Assembly: GCA_033852115.1 (NCBI GenBank)
Contig: JAWSVE010000003.1
Span: 620,001-684,000 of the forward strand
DNA length: 64,000 bases
Source of the DNA: JAWSVE01 sp033852115
GTDB lineage: Bacteria; Pseudomonadota; Gammaproteobacteria; Pseudomonadales; Cellvibrionaceae
Direction: 5' to 3'
Shown piece by piece: positions 1-8,305 of the stretch. Both the position numbers and the translations under genes were made by a program. Every line of letters begins with the position of its first letter. Within the stretch, counting starts at the first letter, position 1. The notes beneath the pieces are model-generated. The model saw only the letters and a list, made by a program, of their open reading frames with translations. It did not search any database and was not told the origin of the DNA.

Positions 1-468
1 CGGCATCCGGGTGAGCGTATTCAGTCCCGCGCGCAACATCTCGATAACCTCGAAATGCGTTTGAAAAAAGCGATGCTGTTTCAACAACATCGTGCTCAGT
101 CGCGCTTCGCGGCATTGCATACTCGGCAACGGCATTTAAACCCCACAGCGCGAGTTAGAGAGATGCAAACCTTGCTTAGTCAATTAAACAGGAGAGCACA
201 GCGCCAGATCAGCCATCATGTGGAGAGTGCTCAGCACCGTTTTACGCAACAAGCAGAATTACTTCACCTGGTGAGCCCCCTGAATACGATGCACCGAGGT
301 TACAGCGTATTACGCAACCAGAAAGGTAGCATCGTAAAAGATGCCACAACACTCAAACCAGGGCATCGTGTAGAAGCCAAGCTCGCGAAAGGCGAAGTCT
401 CAATGACCGTCGACGCCGTAAAGCACCACTATGAATCGCTAACGGCACCCTTTGAAGAAAAACCGTAG
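1..468 (+). CDS. xseA: Exodeoxyribonuclease VII large subunit, 3' part only
   Basis: The reading frame is open from the first base of the window to a TAG at 466-468, so only the last ~155 codons are present and the start lies upstream. Seen: a long basic helical stretch rich in Q, H and R, then the characteristic C-terminal segment with a 'SPLNTMHRGYSVLR' core near the end and a following Gly/Lys-rich tail ('GHRVEAKLAKGEVSMTV'). In the XseA family the long helices form the coiled coil that binds XseB subunits, and the final part is a small beta domain. The enzyme degrades single-stranded DNA bidirectionally to oligonucleotides. The catalytic OB-fold and nuclease core are outside the window. 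Assignment is by family resemblance of the C-terminal motif. Confidence 0.9.
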   Translation, partial: RHPGERIQSRAQHLDNLEMRLKKAMLFQQHRAQSRFAALHTRQRHLNPTARVREMQTLLSQLNRRAQRQISHHVESAQHRFTQQAELLHLVSPLNTMHRGYSVLRNQKGSIVKDATTLKPGHRVEAKLAKGEVSMTVDAVKHHYESLTAPFEEKP

Positions 469-492
469 GCTATTTGCCTCTCAGTGAGCATA

Positions 493-521
493 TTGATGGC
501 AAGTAGGTTCCTGAGTAGACT
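493..521 (+). promoter_or_regulatory. Possible promoter of the thiOSG transcript
   Basis: A TTGATG hexamer (493-498) and a TAGACT hexamer (516-521) are separated by 17 bases, about 100 bases upstream of the TPP riboswitch. Both are imperfect matches to the sigma-70 consensus. The position is right for a leader transcript carrying the riboswitch. No start site can be measured here. Confidence 0.35.
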
Positions 522-619
522 AGCCGTCTGCTTGTAATATCCAACTGTTGCGGTATTGGGCTTTTGGCCGCGACGCCAGCAACACGGAATCTTTTTAAGC
601 AAACGATTAATTTATTATT

Positions 620-726
620 CTTGTCGGGGCGCCCTTCATATCGCTAGTCGAGACCAGAAAGGGCTGAGATCGCAACCGAGCGAACCCGTCGCACCTGATC
701 AGGCTAGTACCTGCGTAGGAAACAAG
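620..726 (+). promoter_or_regulatory. TPP (thiamine pyrophosphate) riboswitch
   Basis: The conserved thi-element blocks occur in order: the 5' stem GGGCGCCC (626-633), CTGAGA (664-669), ACCTGATC (693-700) and GCGTAGGAA (713-721). In this RNA family the CTGAGA and ACCTGAT segments bind the pyrimidine and pyrophosphate sensor regions of TPP, and the terminal block closes stem P1. The AGGA of the last block is also the ribosome binding site of thiO, six bases before its ATG at 727, so ligand binding should hide the site and block translation. The downstream genes thiO, thiS and thiG are thiazole-synthesis genes, which fits feedback by TPP. Confidence 0.93.
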
Positions 727-1851
727 ATGACACACGTGTCGATTGACTCAACCTTACCCACTGACTTAGCGTTTTCAAAGCCTATTGCAATTGTCGGCGC
801 AGGTTTGCTTGGCCGTTTACTTGCCTGGCAATTATTGGAGGCGGGCCACAAGGTTACACTGTTCGATCGTGATCGTTTCACCACCTCATCTAGTCAACCG
901 CGTGCTGCCGCGTTCACCGCTGCCGCGATGATTTCACCGCTGAGTGAAGTCGTTGTATCAGAACGATCGATTTACGACGCCGGGATGACATCGCTACTGC
1001 TTTGGCCACGATGGATTGAATCCTTGAACGACACAACTAAAAACCCAATTGCTTATCACGCCACGGGTAGTTTAGTTGTAGCGCATCCGGCTGATATCAA
1101 TGAACTTCAGCAATTTAAACGAGACCTCGGCTTTCACTTAGGCGAGGACGATCACAGCCAATGGCTAGACCACCAGGCTATTGAGCAATGTGAACCTCAG
1201 CTCAACCATTTTCAGCAAGGCTTGCTGCTACCTGATGAAGCGTTTCTCGACAATCACCATTTACTCGATGCATTGTTGGATCGCATTCAATCGCTCGGCG
1301 GTGAATGCATAGAGAACTGTGCTATCGATGTATCAGGCCCAAATAACACGTCACCCTTTCAGGTGGATAATTTTAGCGTCATTATCGATTGCCGTGGCAC
1401 AGGCGCTCGCACACACACCACTGATTCCCAAAGCATTCGTGGAGTGCGCGGTGAAGTCATGTGGGTCGAGACTGATGAGATTTCTCTAACCCATGCCGTG
1501 CGATTATGCCACCCCCGCTATAAATTGTATGTTGTCCCAAAACCTAATCATCAATTTATTATCGGCGCGACTGAAATTGAGAGTGAAGATACTTCGCCGA
1601 TCAGCTTGCAATCCACATTAGAACTTTCCAGTGCGCTTTATACGATCCATCCAGCCTTTGCGGAAGCGCGGGTCATAAAAACCGATGTAAACTTGCGCCC
1701 GGCTTACCGGGACAACCTGCCTCGCGTTGAGCGAAAAGGTAATATGATCAGCGCCAATGGTCTCTACCGACACGGATATCTACTCGCGCCGGTCATAGTC
1801 CAACAGGTATTAAAAGAAATCGCCGAGTTTGCTAATACTAAAGCAGCGTGA
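727..1851 (+). CDS. thiO: Glycine oxidase ThiO, FAD-dependent (thiazole branch of thiamine synthesis)
   Basis: 374 residues. It oxidises glycine to dehydroglycine (iminoacetate), which supplies the C2-N unit of the thiazole ring to ThiG. Seen: an N-terminal FAD-binding Rossmann motif 'VGAGLLGRLLAWQLLEAGH' with GxGxxG at residues 24-29, an acidic residue at the end of the second strand ('FDRD'), and a C-terminal 'ANGLYRHGYLLAP' segment typical of the D-amino-acid/glycine oxidase fold. The start chosen is ATG 727, because the frame extends upstream through the riboswitch, which is untranslated, and AGGA sits at the right distance. It is the first gene of thiO-thiS-thiG. Strictly aerobic-type thiazole synthesis is implied, since ThiO rather than ThiH is used. 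Confidence 0.93.
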   Translation: MTHVSIDSTLPTDLAFSKPIAIVGAGLLGRLLAWQLLEAGHKVTLFDRDRFTTSSSQPRAAAFTAAAMISPLSEVVVSERSIYDAGMTSLLLWPRWIESLNDTTKNPIAYHATGSLVVAHPADINELQQFKRDLGFHLGEDDHSQWLDHQAIEQCEPQLNHFQQGLLLPDEAFLDNHHLLDALLDRIQSLGGECIENCAIDVSGPNNTSPFQVDNFSVIIDCRGTGARTHTTDSQSIRGVRGEVMWVETDEISLTHAVRLCHPRYKLYVVPKPNHQFIIGATEIESEDTSPISLQSTLELSSALYTIHPAFAEARVIKTDVNLRPAYRDNLPRVERKGNMISANGLYRHGYLLAPVIVQQVLKEIAEFANTKAA

Positions 1852-1860
1852 CATCTTACT

Positions 1861-2064
1861 ATGATTGAAATTAGCTTGAACAACGACTGCATTACCCTTG
1901 CGCCTGCAACTGTTTTACAGCAAGCGCTAGAGCAATGGGGATACGAGCAAAAAAAATGTGCAGTGGCCATTAATGGCGAATTTGTTCCTCGTTCTGAATA
2001 CGCTAACGTCACCTTACAACACCAAGATGAAGTTGATATCGTCGCCGCCGTCGGTGGTGGCTAA
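1861..2064 (+). CDS. thiS: Sulfur carrier protein ThiS
   Basis: 67 residues, ubiquitin-like fold size. The C-terminus ends in Gly-Gly ('AAVGGG'), the hallmark of ThiS, which is adenylated by ThiF and then carries sulfur as a thiocarboxylate for thiazole formation by ThiG. It lies 9 bases downstream of thiO and upstream of thiG, so it is co-transcribed behind the TPP riboswitch. No thiF-like activating enzyme is present in this window. MoeB or a remote ThiF would have to activate it. Confidence 0.93.
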   Translation: MIEISLNNDCITLAPATVLQQALEQWGYEQKKCAVAINGEFVPRSEYANVTLQHQDEVDIVAAVGGG

Positions 2065-2106
2065 ACAGCACTTCTGTTAACTGAACCCTTTAAAAACGGT
2101 CTAACT

Positions 2107-2916
2107 ATGACGCACATTGAACCGGCTGCCGATCCCCTTTCGCTCTATGGCGAAACGTTTTCTAGCCGCTTGCTACTCGGCACCGCGCAATACCCTTCGC
2201 CACAATCGTTACTCGATGCAATTCACGATTCTAATTGCAACATCATCACTCTCGGCCTAAGGCGACAATCACCCGGGTCCAATAGCGGTGATCAATTCTG
2301 GCAAATGATTCGCGACACGGGAAAAAAGTTGTTGCCCAACACGGCGGGATGTAAGTCCGCCAAGGAAGCAATCACCACAGCAGAAATGTCACGCGAACTG
2401 TTTGAAACGGACTGGCTCAAGTTAGAAGTGATTGGTGACGATTACAACCTCCAGCCGGATCCATTTAATTTGGTGGAAGCGGCCTCTGACCTTATCAAGC
2501 GAGGATTTAAAGTACTGCCTTATTGCACCGACGATTTAGTGCTGTGCCAACGATTGATCGATACGGGTTGCGAAGTGATTATGCCCTGGGGTGCGCCGAT
2601 TGGTACGGGGCTGGGTCTAGCCAATAAATATAATTTACGCACACTACGCGAGCGATTAGCGGATGTCCCACTGATTGTGGATGCGGGTATTGGTGCGCCG
2701 TCGCAAGCGTGTGAGGCGATGGAAATGGGATTCGATGCCGTGCTATTAAATACCGCTGTAGCAAAATCACATCAACCGGCAAAAATGGCTGTGGCTTTTG
2801 CGCAAGCTATTGAAGCGGGCAGAGCCGCATATCGCTCAGGTTTGATGCTCACTCGGCAGACGGCGGTTGCATCAACACCAACCATTGGCCAACCTTTTTG
2901 GCATCATAAAAAATAA
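2107..2916 (+). CDS. thiG: Thiazole synthase ThiG
   Basis: 269 residues, normal family length. It condenses DXP, dehydroglycine and ThiS-thiocarboxylate sulfur into the thiazole carboxylate phosphate. Seen: a TIM-barrel-type sequence with 'LLLGTAQYPS' near the N-terminus, the Schiff-base lysine in 'WLKLEVIGD' (K105), and the phosphate-binding 'VDAGIGAPSQA' followed by 'DAVLLNTAVA' near the C-terminal end of the barrel. It is the third gene of the riboswitch-controlled operon, after thiS. The 26-base spacing to the next small gene allows read-through transcription. Confidence 0.95.
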   Translation: MTHIEPAADPLSLYGETFSSRLLLGTAQYPSPQSLLDAIHDSNCNIITLGLRRQSPGSNSGDQFWQMIRDTGKKLLPNTAGCKSAKEAITTAEMSRELFETDWLKLEVIGDDYNLQPDPFNLVEAASDLIKRGFKVLPYCTDDLVLCQRLIDTGCEVIMPWGAPIGTGLGLANKYNLRTLRERLADVPLIVDAGIGAPSQACEAMEMGFDAVLLNTAVAKSHQPAKMAVAFAQAIEAGRAAYRSGLMLTRQTAVASTPTIGQPFWHHKK

Positions 2917-2942
2917 CGCTCACTCTGTTATGGAAGGTAGCC

Positions 2943-3350
2943 ATGCGCAAAATAATGTATGTTTTTCTGTGCCCTCTTTATATCTTTTGCCCATTAGCTA
3001 TCGCACAACTTTCTGATGAAGAAAAGCTAGCAACACCGGAGGCGATTATTTCTGCTGAGCAATCAGCAAGCAACGACGCGCTAACCGCAAGAACACGAGC
3101 TGATCAGCCAGTATCAGCTCCTGTCCGCTATCAGTGTCATCTCCGTAATTTAGAACGACGGGTTGAAGTTGAATACTCCAATACACCATCACCGCTTCCT
3201 TGCTCAGTAAAATATTACAAAGACACAGAAGCCCCTGGTACGGAACAGACTTTGTGGTCTGCCATTAACACCATCGGCTACTGCGAGAAAAAGGCGAATG
3301 AGATGGCAGAACGATTAGAAGAGTTGGGTTGGGCCTGTGGTGCACTCTAA
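2943..3350 (+). CDS. Small secreted cysteine-containing protein, function unknown
   Basis: 135 residues, not recognised by family name. Seen: a signal peptide with a hydrophobic run (residues ~5-19) and a probable cleavage site after 'LAIA', then a Ser/Ala-rich linker, then a compact C-terminal domain (residues ~60-135). That domain has four cysteines, in 'YQCHLRNLERRVEVEY', 'PLPCSVKYYKD', 'GYCEKKANEM' and 'GWACGAL'. Four cysteines in an exported protein suggest two disulfide bonds in the periplasm. An upstream 'ggaagg' lies a few bases before the ATG at 2943. It sits between thiG and a glycosyltransferase gene. No role in thiamine metabolism can be inferred. Confidence 0.7.
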   Translation: MRKIMYVFLCPLYIFCPLAIAQLSDEEKLATPEAIISAEQSASNDALTARTRADQPVSAPVRYQCHLRNLERRVEVEYSNTPSPLPCSVKYYKDTEAPGTEQTLWSAINTIGYCEKKANEMAERLEELGWACGAL

Positions 3351-3376
3351 GCGTAGAGCATGCTAAACACATCGCT

Positions 3377-4507
3377 ATGAAAATCCTCTTACTTTCCGCG
3401 TATACCGCACGCAGCCATCAGTATTGGATTGACTCTCTTCTAAACATGTTTCCAAACGACCATTGGACTGTGTTGAGTTTACCGCCACGCTATTTTAGTT
3501 GGCGAATTCGCGGTAATAGTTTGAGTTGGGCCTATAACGAACGTGATACCCTCGAGCAACACTATGACTTAATCGTGGCCACCTCGATGGTAGACTTAAG
3601 CGCTCTTCGCGGTTTGGTGCCCGCCATCGCTCGCATACCGACATTGGTTTACTTTCATGAAAACCAGTTTGCCTACCCTCTTTCCAGTAATCAGCAGGGA
3701 CAGCAAGTTGAACCGCAAATCTTAAACCTGTATACCGCCCTCGCCGCTGACTGCGTTGTATTTAATAGTGAATACAATCGAGCTAGTTTTCTCGACGGTG
3801 CCACACAGCTCTTAAAGAAGCTCCCCGATCATGTACCAAATAATCTCGTTCCATTAATCCGTGATAAATCGCATGTTGTTGCGGTTCCAATCCGCGATAT
3901 CACTCACCCGGATTCACCGCAATGCTCTAGCGCCACGCGTTTTAGTATTGTTTGGAACCACCGCTGGGAATATGACAAAGGCGTTGATCAGCTATTGGCT
4001 TGCTTACAAAAGCTGCCATCTGAACTTGACCTAACGTTTCATATTGTTGGCCAAGCGTTTCGGCAAACCCCGAAGTCTATGACGAATGTTTTAGAATGTT
4101 TAAAAGAACGTGATTGGCTGGGACAATGTGGCTATATTGAAAATCGTCATGGCTATCTATCACTTTTGCAAAAAACACATGCCGTTTTATCAACGGCCCT
4201 GCATGATTTTCAGGGATTATCGGTTTTAGAAGCGTGCCTCAGTGGCTGCTGGCCAATCGTACCTAATCGCTTAGCCTATAGAGAGTTTATTCCAGAGAGC
4301 AATCGCTATTTTGATGGATTCGGCAAGATAGGCCGCGCGAAAATACAAGAGGCTGAGTCCGCTGCTGAGTTAATGACATCAATTTATGCACAGTGGCATC
4401 GCAACGAGCTGCCGCGGTTTTCTAGCCCTCAATGCAACGCTGTGTTGGTCGATACCTTGACGCCTCAATATAAAGCGCTTTTTAGTGCGTGTCTTCAAAC
4501 ACGATAG
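3377..4507 (+). CDS. DUF3524 glycosyltransferase, QTMAN-like (tRNA-queuosine mannosyltransferase family)
   Basis: 376 residues from ATG 3377, preferred over a TTG at 3329 that overlaps the upstream gene. Seen: an N-terminal domain with 'LLLSAYTARSHQYW', 'TLPPR'-like 'LSLPPRYFSWRIRGN', 'YFHENQFAYP' and 'VVFNSEYNRASFL'. A GT-B/GT4 C-terminal half follows, with 'WNHRWEYDKG' and the nucleotide-sugar motif 'GLSVLEACLSGCWPIVPN'. The N-terminal pattern matches the DUF3524 domain of vertebrate GTDC1/QTMAN, which adds mannose to queuosine-34 of tRNA-Asp. The bacterial substrate is inferred, not shown; any queuosine-modified tRNA or another acceptor is possible. The gene ends convergently, overlapping the next gene by 26 bases. 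Confidence 0.8.
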   Translation: MKILLLSAYTARSHQYWIDSLLNMFPNDHWTVLSLPPRYFSWRIRGNSLSWAYNERDTLEQHYDLIVATSMVDLSALRGLVPAIARIPTLVYFHENQFAYPLSSNQQGQQVEPQILNLYTALAADCVVFNSEYNRASFLDGATQLLKKLPDHVPNNLVPLIRDKSHVVAVPIRDITHPDSPQCSSATRFSIVWNHRWEYDKGVDQLLACLQKLPSELDLTFHIVGQAFRQTPKSMTNVLECLKERDWLGQCGYIENRHGYLSLLQKTHAVLSTALHDFQGLSVLEACLSGCWPIVPNRLAYREFIPESNRYFDGFGKIGRAKIQEAESAAELMTSIYAQWHRNELPRFSSPQCNAVLVDTLTPQYKALFSACLQTR

Positions 4508-4970
4508 GTTCTTTGTCAGCCCGCTGTCGTAACCAATTCATTGGTCGCCGAACCGATGGTTTTTTTACCAACCACGTCACGAAGCGATGCTTTCCAGGAA
4601 AATCACTGACCACAATACCAAGCAAGATGGTCAGCAAACCCTGCCCCGGTAAAAATAGCAGCACGGCCCCGACTAACACGAGGCACAGCCCCAATAAATT
4701 GCGCAGCAGCTTAAAGAGAAGTTGGAGCAACGGATGGTTTCCGACCAATGCAGATCTTGAAGCTCCGGGCAACATAAAGTAGTCAGCAGGGATTCGGATG
4801 ATCAACCAGGGTACTAGCAGTAATGTAACAACGAACAACGCTATGGAGACTCCGCCAAGCACAGCGCCTACTAATAGAAACACGTCAGGGTCTGCAACTT
4901 GCGCATCATAGATCGACTGCCATAGAGCCACGGCAGACTGCCTAAACGATGAAAACAATGGGGTAGGCAT
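4482..4970 (-). CDS. PGPGW-type inner-membrane protein, function unknown
   Basis: 162 residues from the ATG at 4970. The frame extends 19 codons upstream to a GTG, but a TATACT-like -10 element (about 5003-5008, minus) lies inside that extension. Seen: two hydrophobic blocks at the N-terminal half ('VFLLVGAVLGGVSIALFVVTLLLVPWLIIRIPADYF') and one long block near 'LLGLCLVLVGAVLLFLPGQGLLTILLGI', followed by a basic tail. The 'LPGQG' turn between membrane helices corresponds to the PGPGW signature of this transmembrane family. No function is known for the family. It is convergent with the glycosyltransferase gene. Confidence 0.72.
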   Translation of the reverse strand: MPTPLFSSFRQSAVALWQSIYDAQVADPDVFLLVGAVLGGVSIALFVVTLLLVPWLIIRIPADYFMLPGASRSALVGNHPLLQLLFKLLRNLLGLCLVLVGAVLLFLPGQGLLTILLGIVVSDFPGKHRFVTWLVKKPSVRRPMNWLRQRADKEPIVFEDTH

Positions 4971-5133
4971 ACGCAGATCGTTACACTGTAATCTAAACGG
5001 CCAGTATACCATTGGGAAACCGACCACCTGGGCCCATTAGCGCCATGGAGCGCAAGGGGTAAAAATATGCTTGAGAAATAAACTATCTTTATAGTTATCA
5101 GCCCTTGATATAAATCAGTACAGTCAAATGGTG

Positions 5134-5161
5134 TTGGGTTATGATGATGCACTGGTATACA
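5134..5161 (+). promoter_or_regulatory. Possible promoter of the acyl-CoA dehydrogenase gene
   Basis: TTGGGT (5134-5139) and TATACA (5156-5161) with a 16-base spacer lie about 45 bases upstream of the start codon at 5208. Further upstream, an inverted repeat AACTAT-CTTT-ATAGTT (about 5081-5096) could be a regulator site. The hexamers are imperfect and the call rests on position. Confidence 0.38.
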
Positions 5162-5207
5162 TTCCGATAGTTAGCCTCATCTCACGGCGTTTTTTCAAGG
5201 AGAAGTA

Positions 5208-6467
5208 ATGGATTTCGCTGTATCACCCGAAGTAAACGAGCTTCGCAACAAAGTACGCCAATTCATGGATGATTATGTGCTGCCACATAATCAACAGTGG
5301 CACAGAGAGGTTAACGACGGACAATACCCACTCACGCTAATCAATGATTTGAAGGCACTGGCTAAGTGGGAAGGCTTGTGGAATATGTTCCTACCGGAAC
5401 TCCAGGATGATCAACCGGGCACACGATTGAGTAACCTCGATTATGCCCCTCTGGCGGAAACAATGGGGCGAGTGCACTGGGCGTCTGAGGTTTTTAACTG
5501 TTCTGCTCCTGATACCGGCAATATGGAATTACTGCATAAGTTTGGCAGTGCCGACCAAAAAGAGCAGTACTTGAATCCTTTACTCGAAGGCGAAATTCGC
5601 TCCTGTTTCGCCATGAGTGAACCGGATGTTGCCTCGTCAGATGCAACGAATATCCAAACCTTAATCCAACGCGACGGAGACGACTACGTCATCAATGGCC
5701 GCAAGTGGTTTATCACTGGGCCAAATCACCCATTGTGTAAATTCGCCATTGTACTGGGTGTATCGGACGACAGCATCGACGCTGATAAACACCACAAACA
5801 CAGTATGATCATTGTGCCCATGGACGCCGAAGGTCTCAAAGTGGTTCGTAACATCCCGATCATGCATCAGCACTCACCAGAGGGGCATTGTGAGCTACTG
5901 TTTCGAAATGTGCGTGTACCCGCCAGCCATTTAATTGGCGAAGAAGGTGAAGGGTTTGCTATGGCACAAGCACGTTTAGGCCCAGGTCGAATCCATCACT
6001 GTATGCGTTCAATAGGACAGTGTGAGCTTGCACTCGAATTGATGGCAGAAAGAGCCATAGAACGTCGTTCGTTTGGAAAATATCTTTACGAAAATGCGAA
6101 CGTTGCTGATTGGATTGCTCATGCCCGCCTCGAGATTGATCAAGCGCGCTTATTGGTACTCCAAGCCGCCTGGAAGTTAGATACCTACGGGAATAAAGAG
6201 GCTCGTGTGGATGTCTCGGCAATTAAAGTTGTGGTCGCGCAAATGCAAACACGTATCGTTGATAGAGCCATGCAAGTATTTGGCGCGATGGGGTTATCCA
6301 ATGATACGCCGTTGAGCTCTCTGTGGACCTGGGGGCGCGCTTTGCAGTTTCTTGATGGTCCAGATGAAACACACCTCAAGGTCATTGCGCGACAGGAAAT
6401 AAAGCGGGCAAAAGACAATCATGGGCAACTTTCCCACTATTTTACATTTGACGCCGACTTCGAATAA
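5208..6467 (+). CDS. Acyl-CoA dehydrogenase family protein
   Basis: 419 residues, preceded by AAGGAG seven bases before the ATG. It belongs to the flavoprotein family that introduces the alpha-beta double bond in acyl-CoA. Seen: N-terminal helical domain, 'CFAMSEPDVASSDATNI' (FAD/substrate-contacting strand motif), 'YVINGRKWFITGP', and the C-terminal helical domain with 'RSFGKYL', 'ARLEIDQARLLVLQAAW', 'AMQVFGAMGLSNDTPL' and 'GPDETHLKVIARQEI'. The C-terminal pattern resembles the long-chain/ACAD10-11-like branch more than short-chain enzymes. Chain-length specificity cannot be read. It is a stand-alone gene, convergent with the glucosylglycerate operon. Confidence 0.9.
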   Translation: MDFAVSPEVNELRNKVRQFMDDYVLPHNQQWHREVNDGQYPLTLINDLKALAKWEGLWNMFLPELQDDQPGTRLSNLDYAPLAETMGRVHWASEVFNCSAPDTGNMELLHKFGSADQKEQYLNPLLEGEIRSCFAMSEPDVASSDATNIQTLIQRDGDDYVINGRKWFITGPNHPLCKFAIVLGVSDDSIDADKHHKHSMIIVPMDAEGLKVVRNIPIMHQHSPEGHCELLFRNVRVPASHLIGEEGEGFAMAQARLGPGRIHHCMRSIGQCELALELMAERAIERRSFGKYLYENANVADWIAHARLEIDQARLLVLQAAWKLDTYGNKEARVDVSAIKVVVAQMQTRIVDRAMQVFGAMGLSNDTPLSSLWTWGRALQFLDGPDETHLKVIARQEIKRAKDNHGQLSHYFTFDADFE

Positions 6468-6510
6468 GCAACATTTCCTGTATCGCCGTAAAACACATGC
6501 TAAACCTTAC

Positions 6511-8253
6511 TTACCAACGGTTAGTAATCCACATGGTTTGATAAGGTGCTAGCTCAATGGACCCAGTCATGTCATCAAAGGTGGTATCACTGATGATATC
6601 TTTCCAATCGTCTGTGCCAATTAAATTGATCGCAGATAACATCACCTTTTGGGTTTTATCACTGACATTGTTTAGACAAAAAATACTTTGTCGACGATCC
6701 ATGCTCTGACGCCAGAAAGCGAAAATCTCATCACCCAAATGCAGGGTAAATTGAGTCGCGTTAGGGTGAAAAGCGGGTTGGCCTCGACGGATTTTAATCA
6801 GTCGCTTCAAACGATTGAATACTTGATGATGGTGCGACTCTTGGTCAGCTAGCGCATCATTTAACTCTTCTTCACGCCACTGACGACGATTGATAGCTCG
6901 ATTGTGACCGTGCTCGTTGACCCGCTCATCATCGTTTGTAGAGCCCACTAGGCTGTGAATATAAAACGCAGGAATCCCTTCCAACGCCAACATAATTGCG
7001 TGGGCACAAATAAAGCGAACAAGCTGATACTCATCTGGCCCGGCTAATGTACCCTTCATGGCATCAAACAGAGAAATATTTATTTCATACGGTTTCTTGG
7101 TGTTGTCATCTAATGCGCGCCAAGAAATTTTTCCGCCGAAATTCTGCATACAATCGATGAGCGTATTCAGTTCTTCATCACCCAGTACACCTTCTGCGGG
7201 TCTCAGCCCGATGCCGTCGTGGGATGCAATGAAGTTGAAATAGGTCGTGCCGTTTTGTGCTGGCGGCATGCTCATCAACCAATTTTTTAAATGGCGGCAA
7301 TCACCAGACACCAACGCATTAACAAGTAGTGGTGGCAGTGAAAAATTATAAATACAGTGAGCTTCGTTGGCGTTACCAAAGTAGGACAAATTCTCGCGAT
7401 TGGGAATATTGGTTTCCGTAATGATAACGGTATTCGGTTTAGCGTGTTCGATTAACGTGCGTAAAAGCCGGATAATTTCATGGGTTTGCGGCAGATTAAT
7501 GCAATTCGTACCAATCGTTTTCCATAAAAACGCCACCGCATCAAGCCTAAATATTCTCACCCCCATATCCAGGTACAGCCGAATAATATCCACAATTTCC
7601 AGCAGTACGTCGGGATTTGTGAAGTCCAAATCGACTTGATCATGCCCAAATGTACACCAAACAAATTGCACTCCATCGGGCGTTTCGACCGGAAGCAGTA
7701 ACGGGCTGGTCCGTGGCCTAACCACGTCTTGCAATTCAGCACAGGGCTCGGCCGTATAAAAATACTCTTTCCCTGGAGCGCTTCCAGCCTTAAAGTTTTT
7801 GAACCATTCGTGCTCACTGGAACAATGGTTGATGACAAGATCCGCCATCAAATGAAAATCCGTACTAATTTTTAGAATATCATTCCAATCACCTAGTTGC
7901 TTATCAACCTGTTTATAATCAATCACCGCAAACCCATCATCGCTTGAGTAGGGAAAGAACGGCAAGATATGCACGCTATTAACAAGCATAGTGAAATGGT
8001 TTTTTAGAAAATGGTGCAAGGTATGTAGCGGGTACTCACCTTCACTGACAATACTATTGCCGTAGGTGATAACAAAAATATCAGACTCATCCCATAAATT
8101 TTTGAATGGCGATACGGTTTCAACTGCCTGATCAAGACGCATCGTTGCAATAAGGCGTTCAGCAATCTCATCGATATTTTCGTCTGGATAAACCGACACC
8201 AAGTGATCGACAATACGTTGCTTTAGCAAATCTAAGGGAGAAAGTTCTGACAC
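6511..8253 (-). CDS. GH13_18 phosphorylase, probably glucosylglycerate phosphorylase
   Basis: 580 residues of the sucrose-phosphorylase subfamily. Seen: the GH13 nucleophile in 'FRLDAVAFLW' (D238), the acid/base in 'IITETNIPN' (E280) and the transition-state aspartate in 'IASHDGIGLRP' (D346). Also seen: 'LVINHCSSEHEWFKNF', which differs from the 'NHMS' signature of true sucrose phosphorylases and is like glucosylglycerate and sucrose-6-phosphate phosphorylases. With a GpgS-type synthase and phosphatase upstream, the likely substrate is glucosylglycerate: phosphorolysis to glucose-1-phosphate and glycerate. It is the last gene of the four-gene operon, so it would recycle what the upstream enzymes make. 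Sucrose phosphorylase is the main alternative. Confidence 0.85.
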   Translation of the reverse strand: MSELSPLDLLKQRIVDHLVSVYPDENIDEIAERLIATMRLDQAVETVSPFKNLWDESDIFVITYGNSIVSEGEYPLHTLHHFLKNHFTMLVNSVHILPFFPYSSDDGFAVIDYKQVDKQLGDWNDILKISTDFHLMADLVINHCSSEHEWFKNFKAGSAPGKEYFYTAEPCAELQDVVRPRTSPLLLPVETPDGVQFVWCTFGHDQVDLDFTNPDVLLEIVDIIRLYLDMGVRIFRLDAVAFLWKTIGTNCINLPQTHEIIRLLRTLIEHAKPNTVIITETNIPNRENLSYFGNANEAHCIYNFSLPPLLVNALVSGDCRHLKNWLMSMPPAQNGTTYFNFIASHDGIGLRPAEGVLGDEELNTLIDCMQNFGGKISWRALDDNTKKPYEINISLFDAMKGTLAGPDEYQLVRFICAHAIMLALEGIPAFYIHSLVGSTNDDERVNEHGHNRAINRRQWREEELNDALADQESHHHQVFNRLKRLIKIRRGQPAFHPNATQFTLHLGDEIFAFWRQSMDRRQSIFCLNNVSDKTQKVMLSAINLIGTDDWKDIISDTTFDDMTGSIELAPYQTMWITNRW

Positions 8254-8305
8254 TACGTTTACCTCGTTAAACCGTCATAACACGTTAGCTTGGCTTACAA
8301 GCAGC

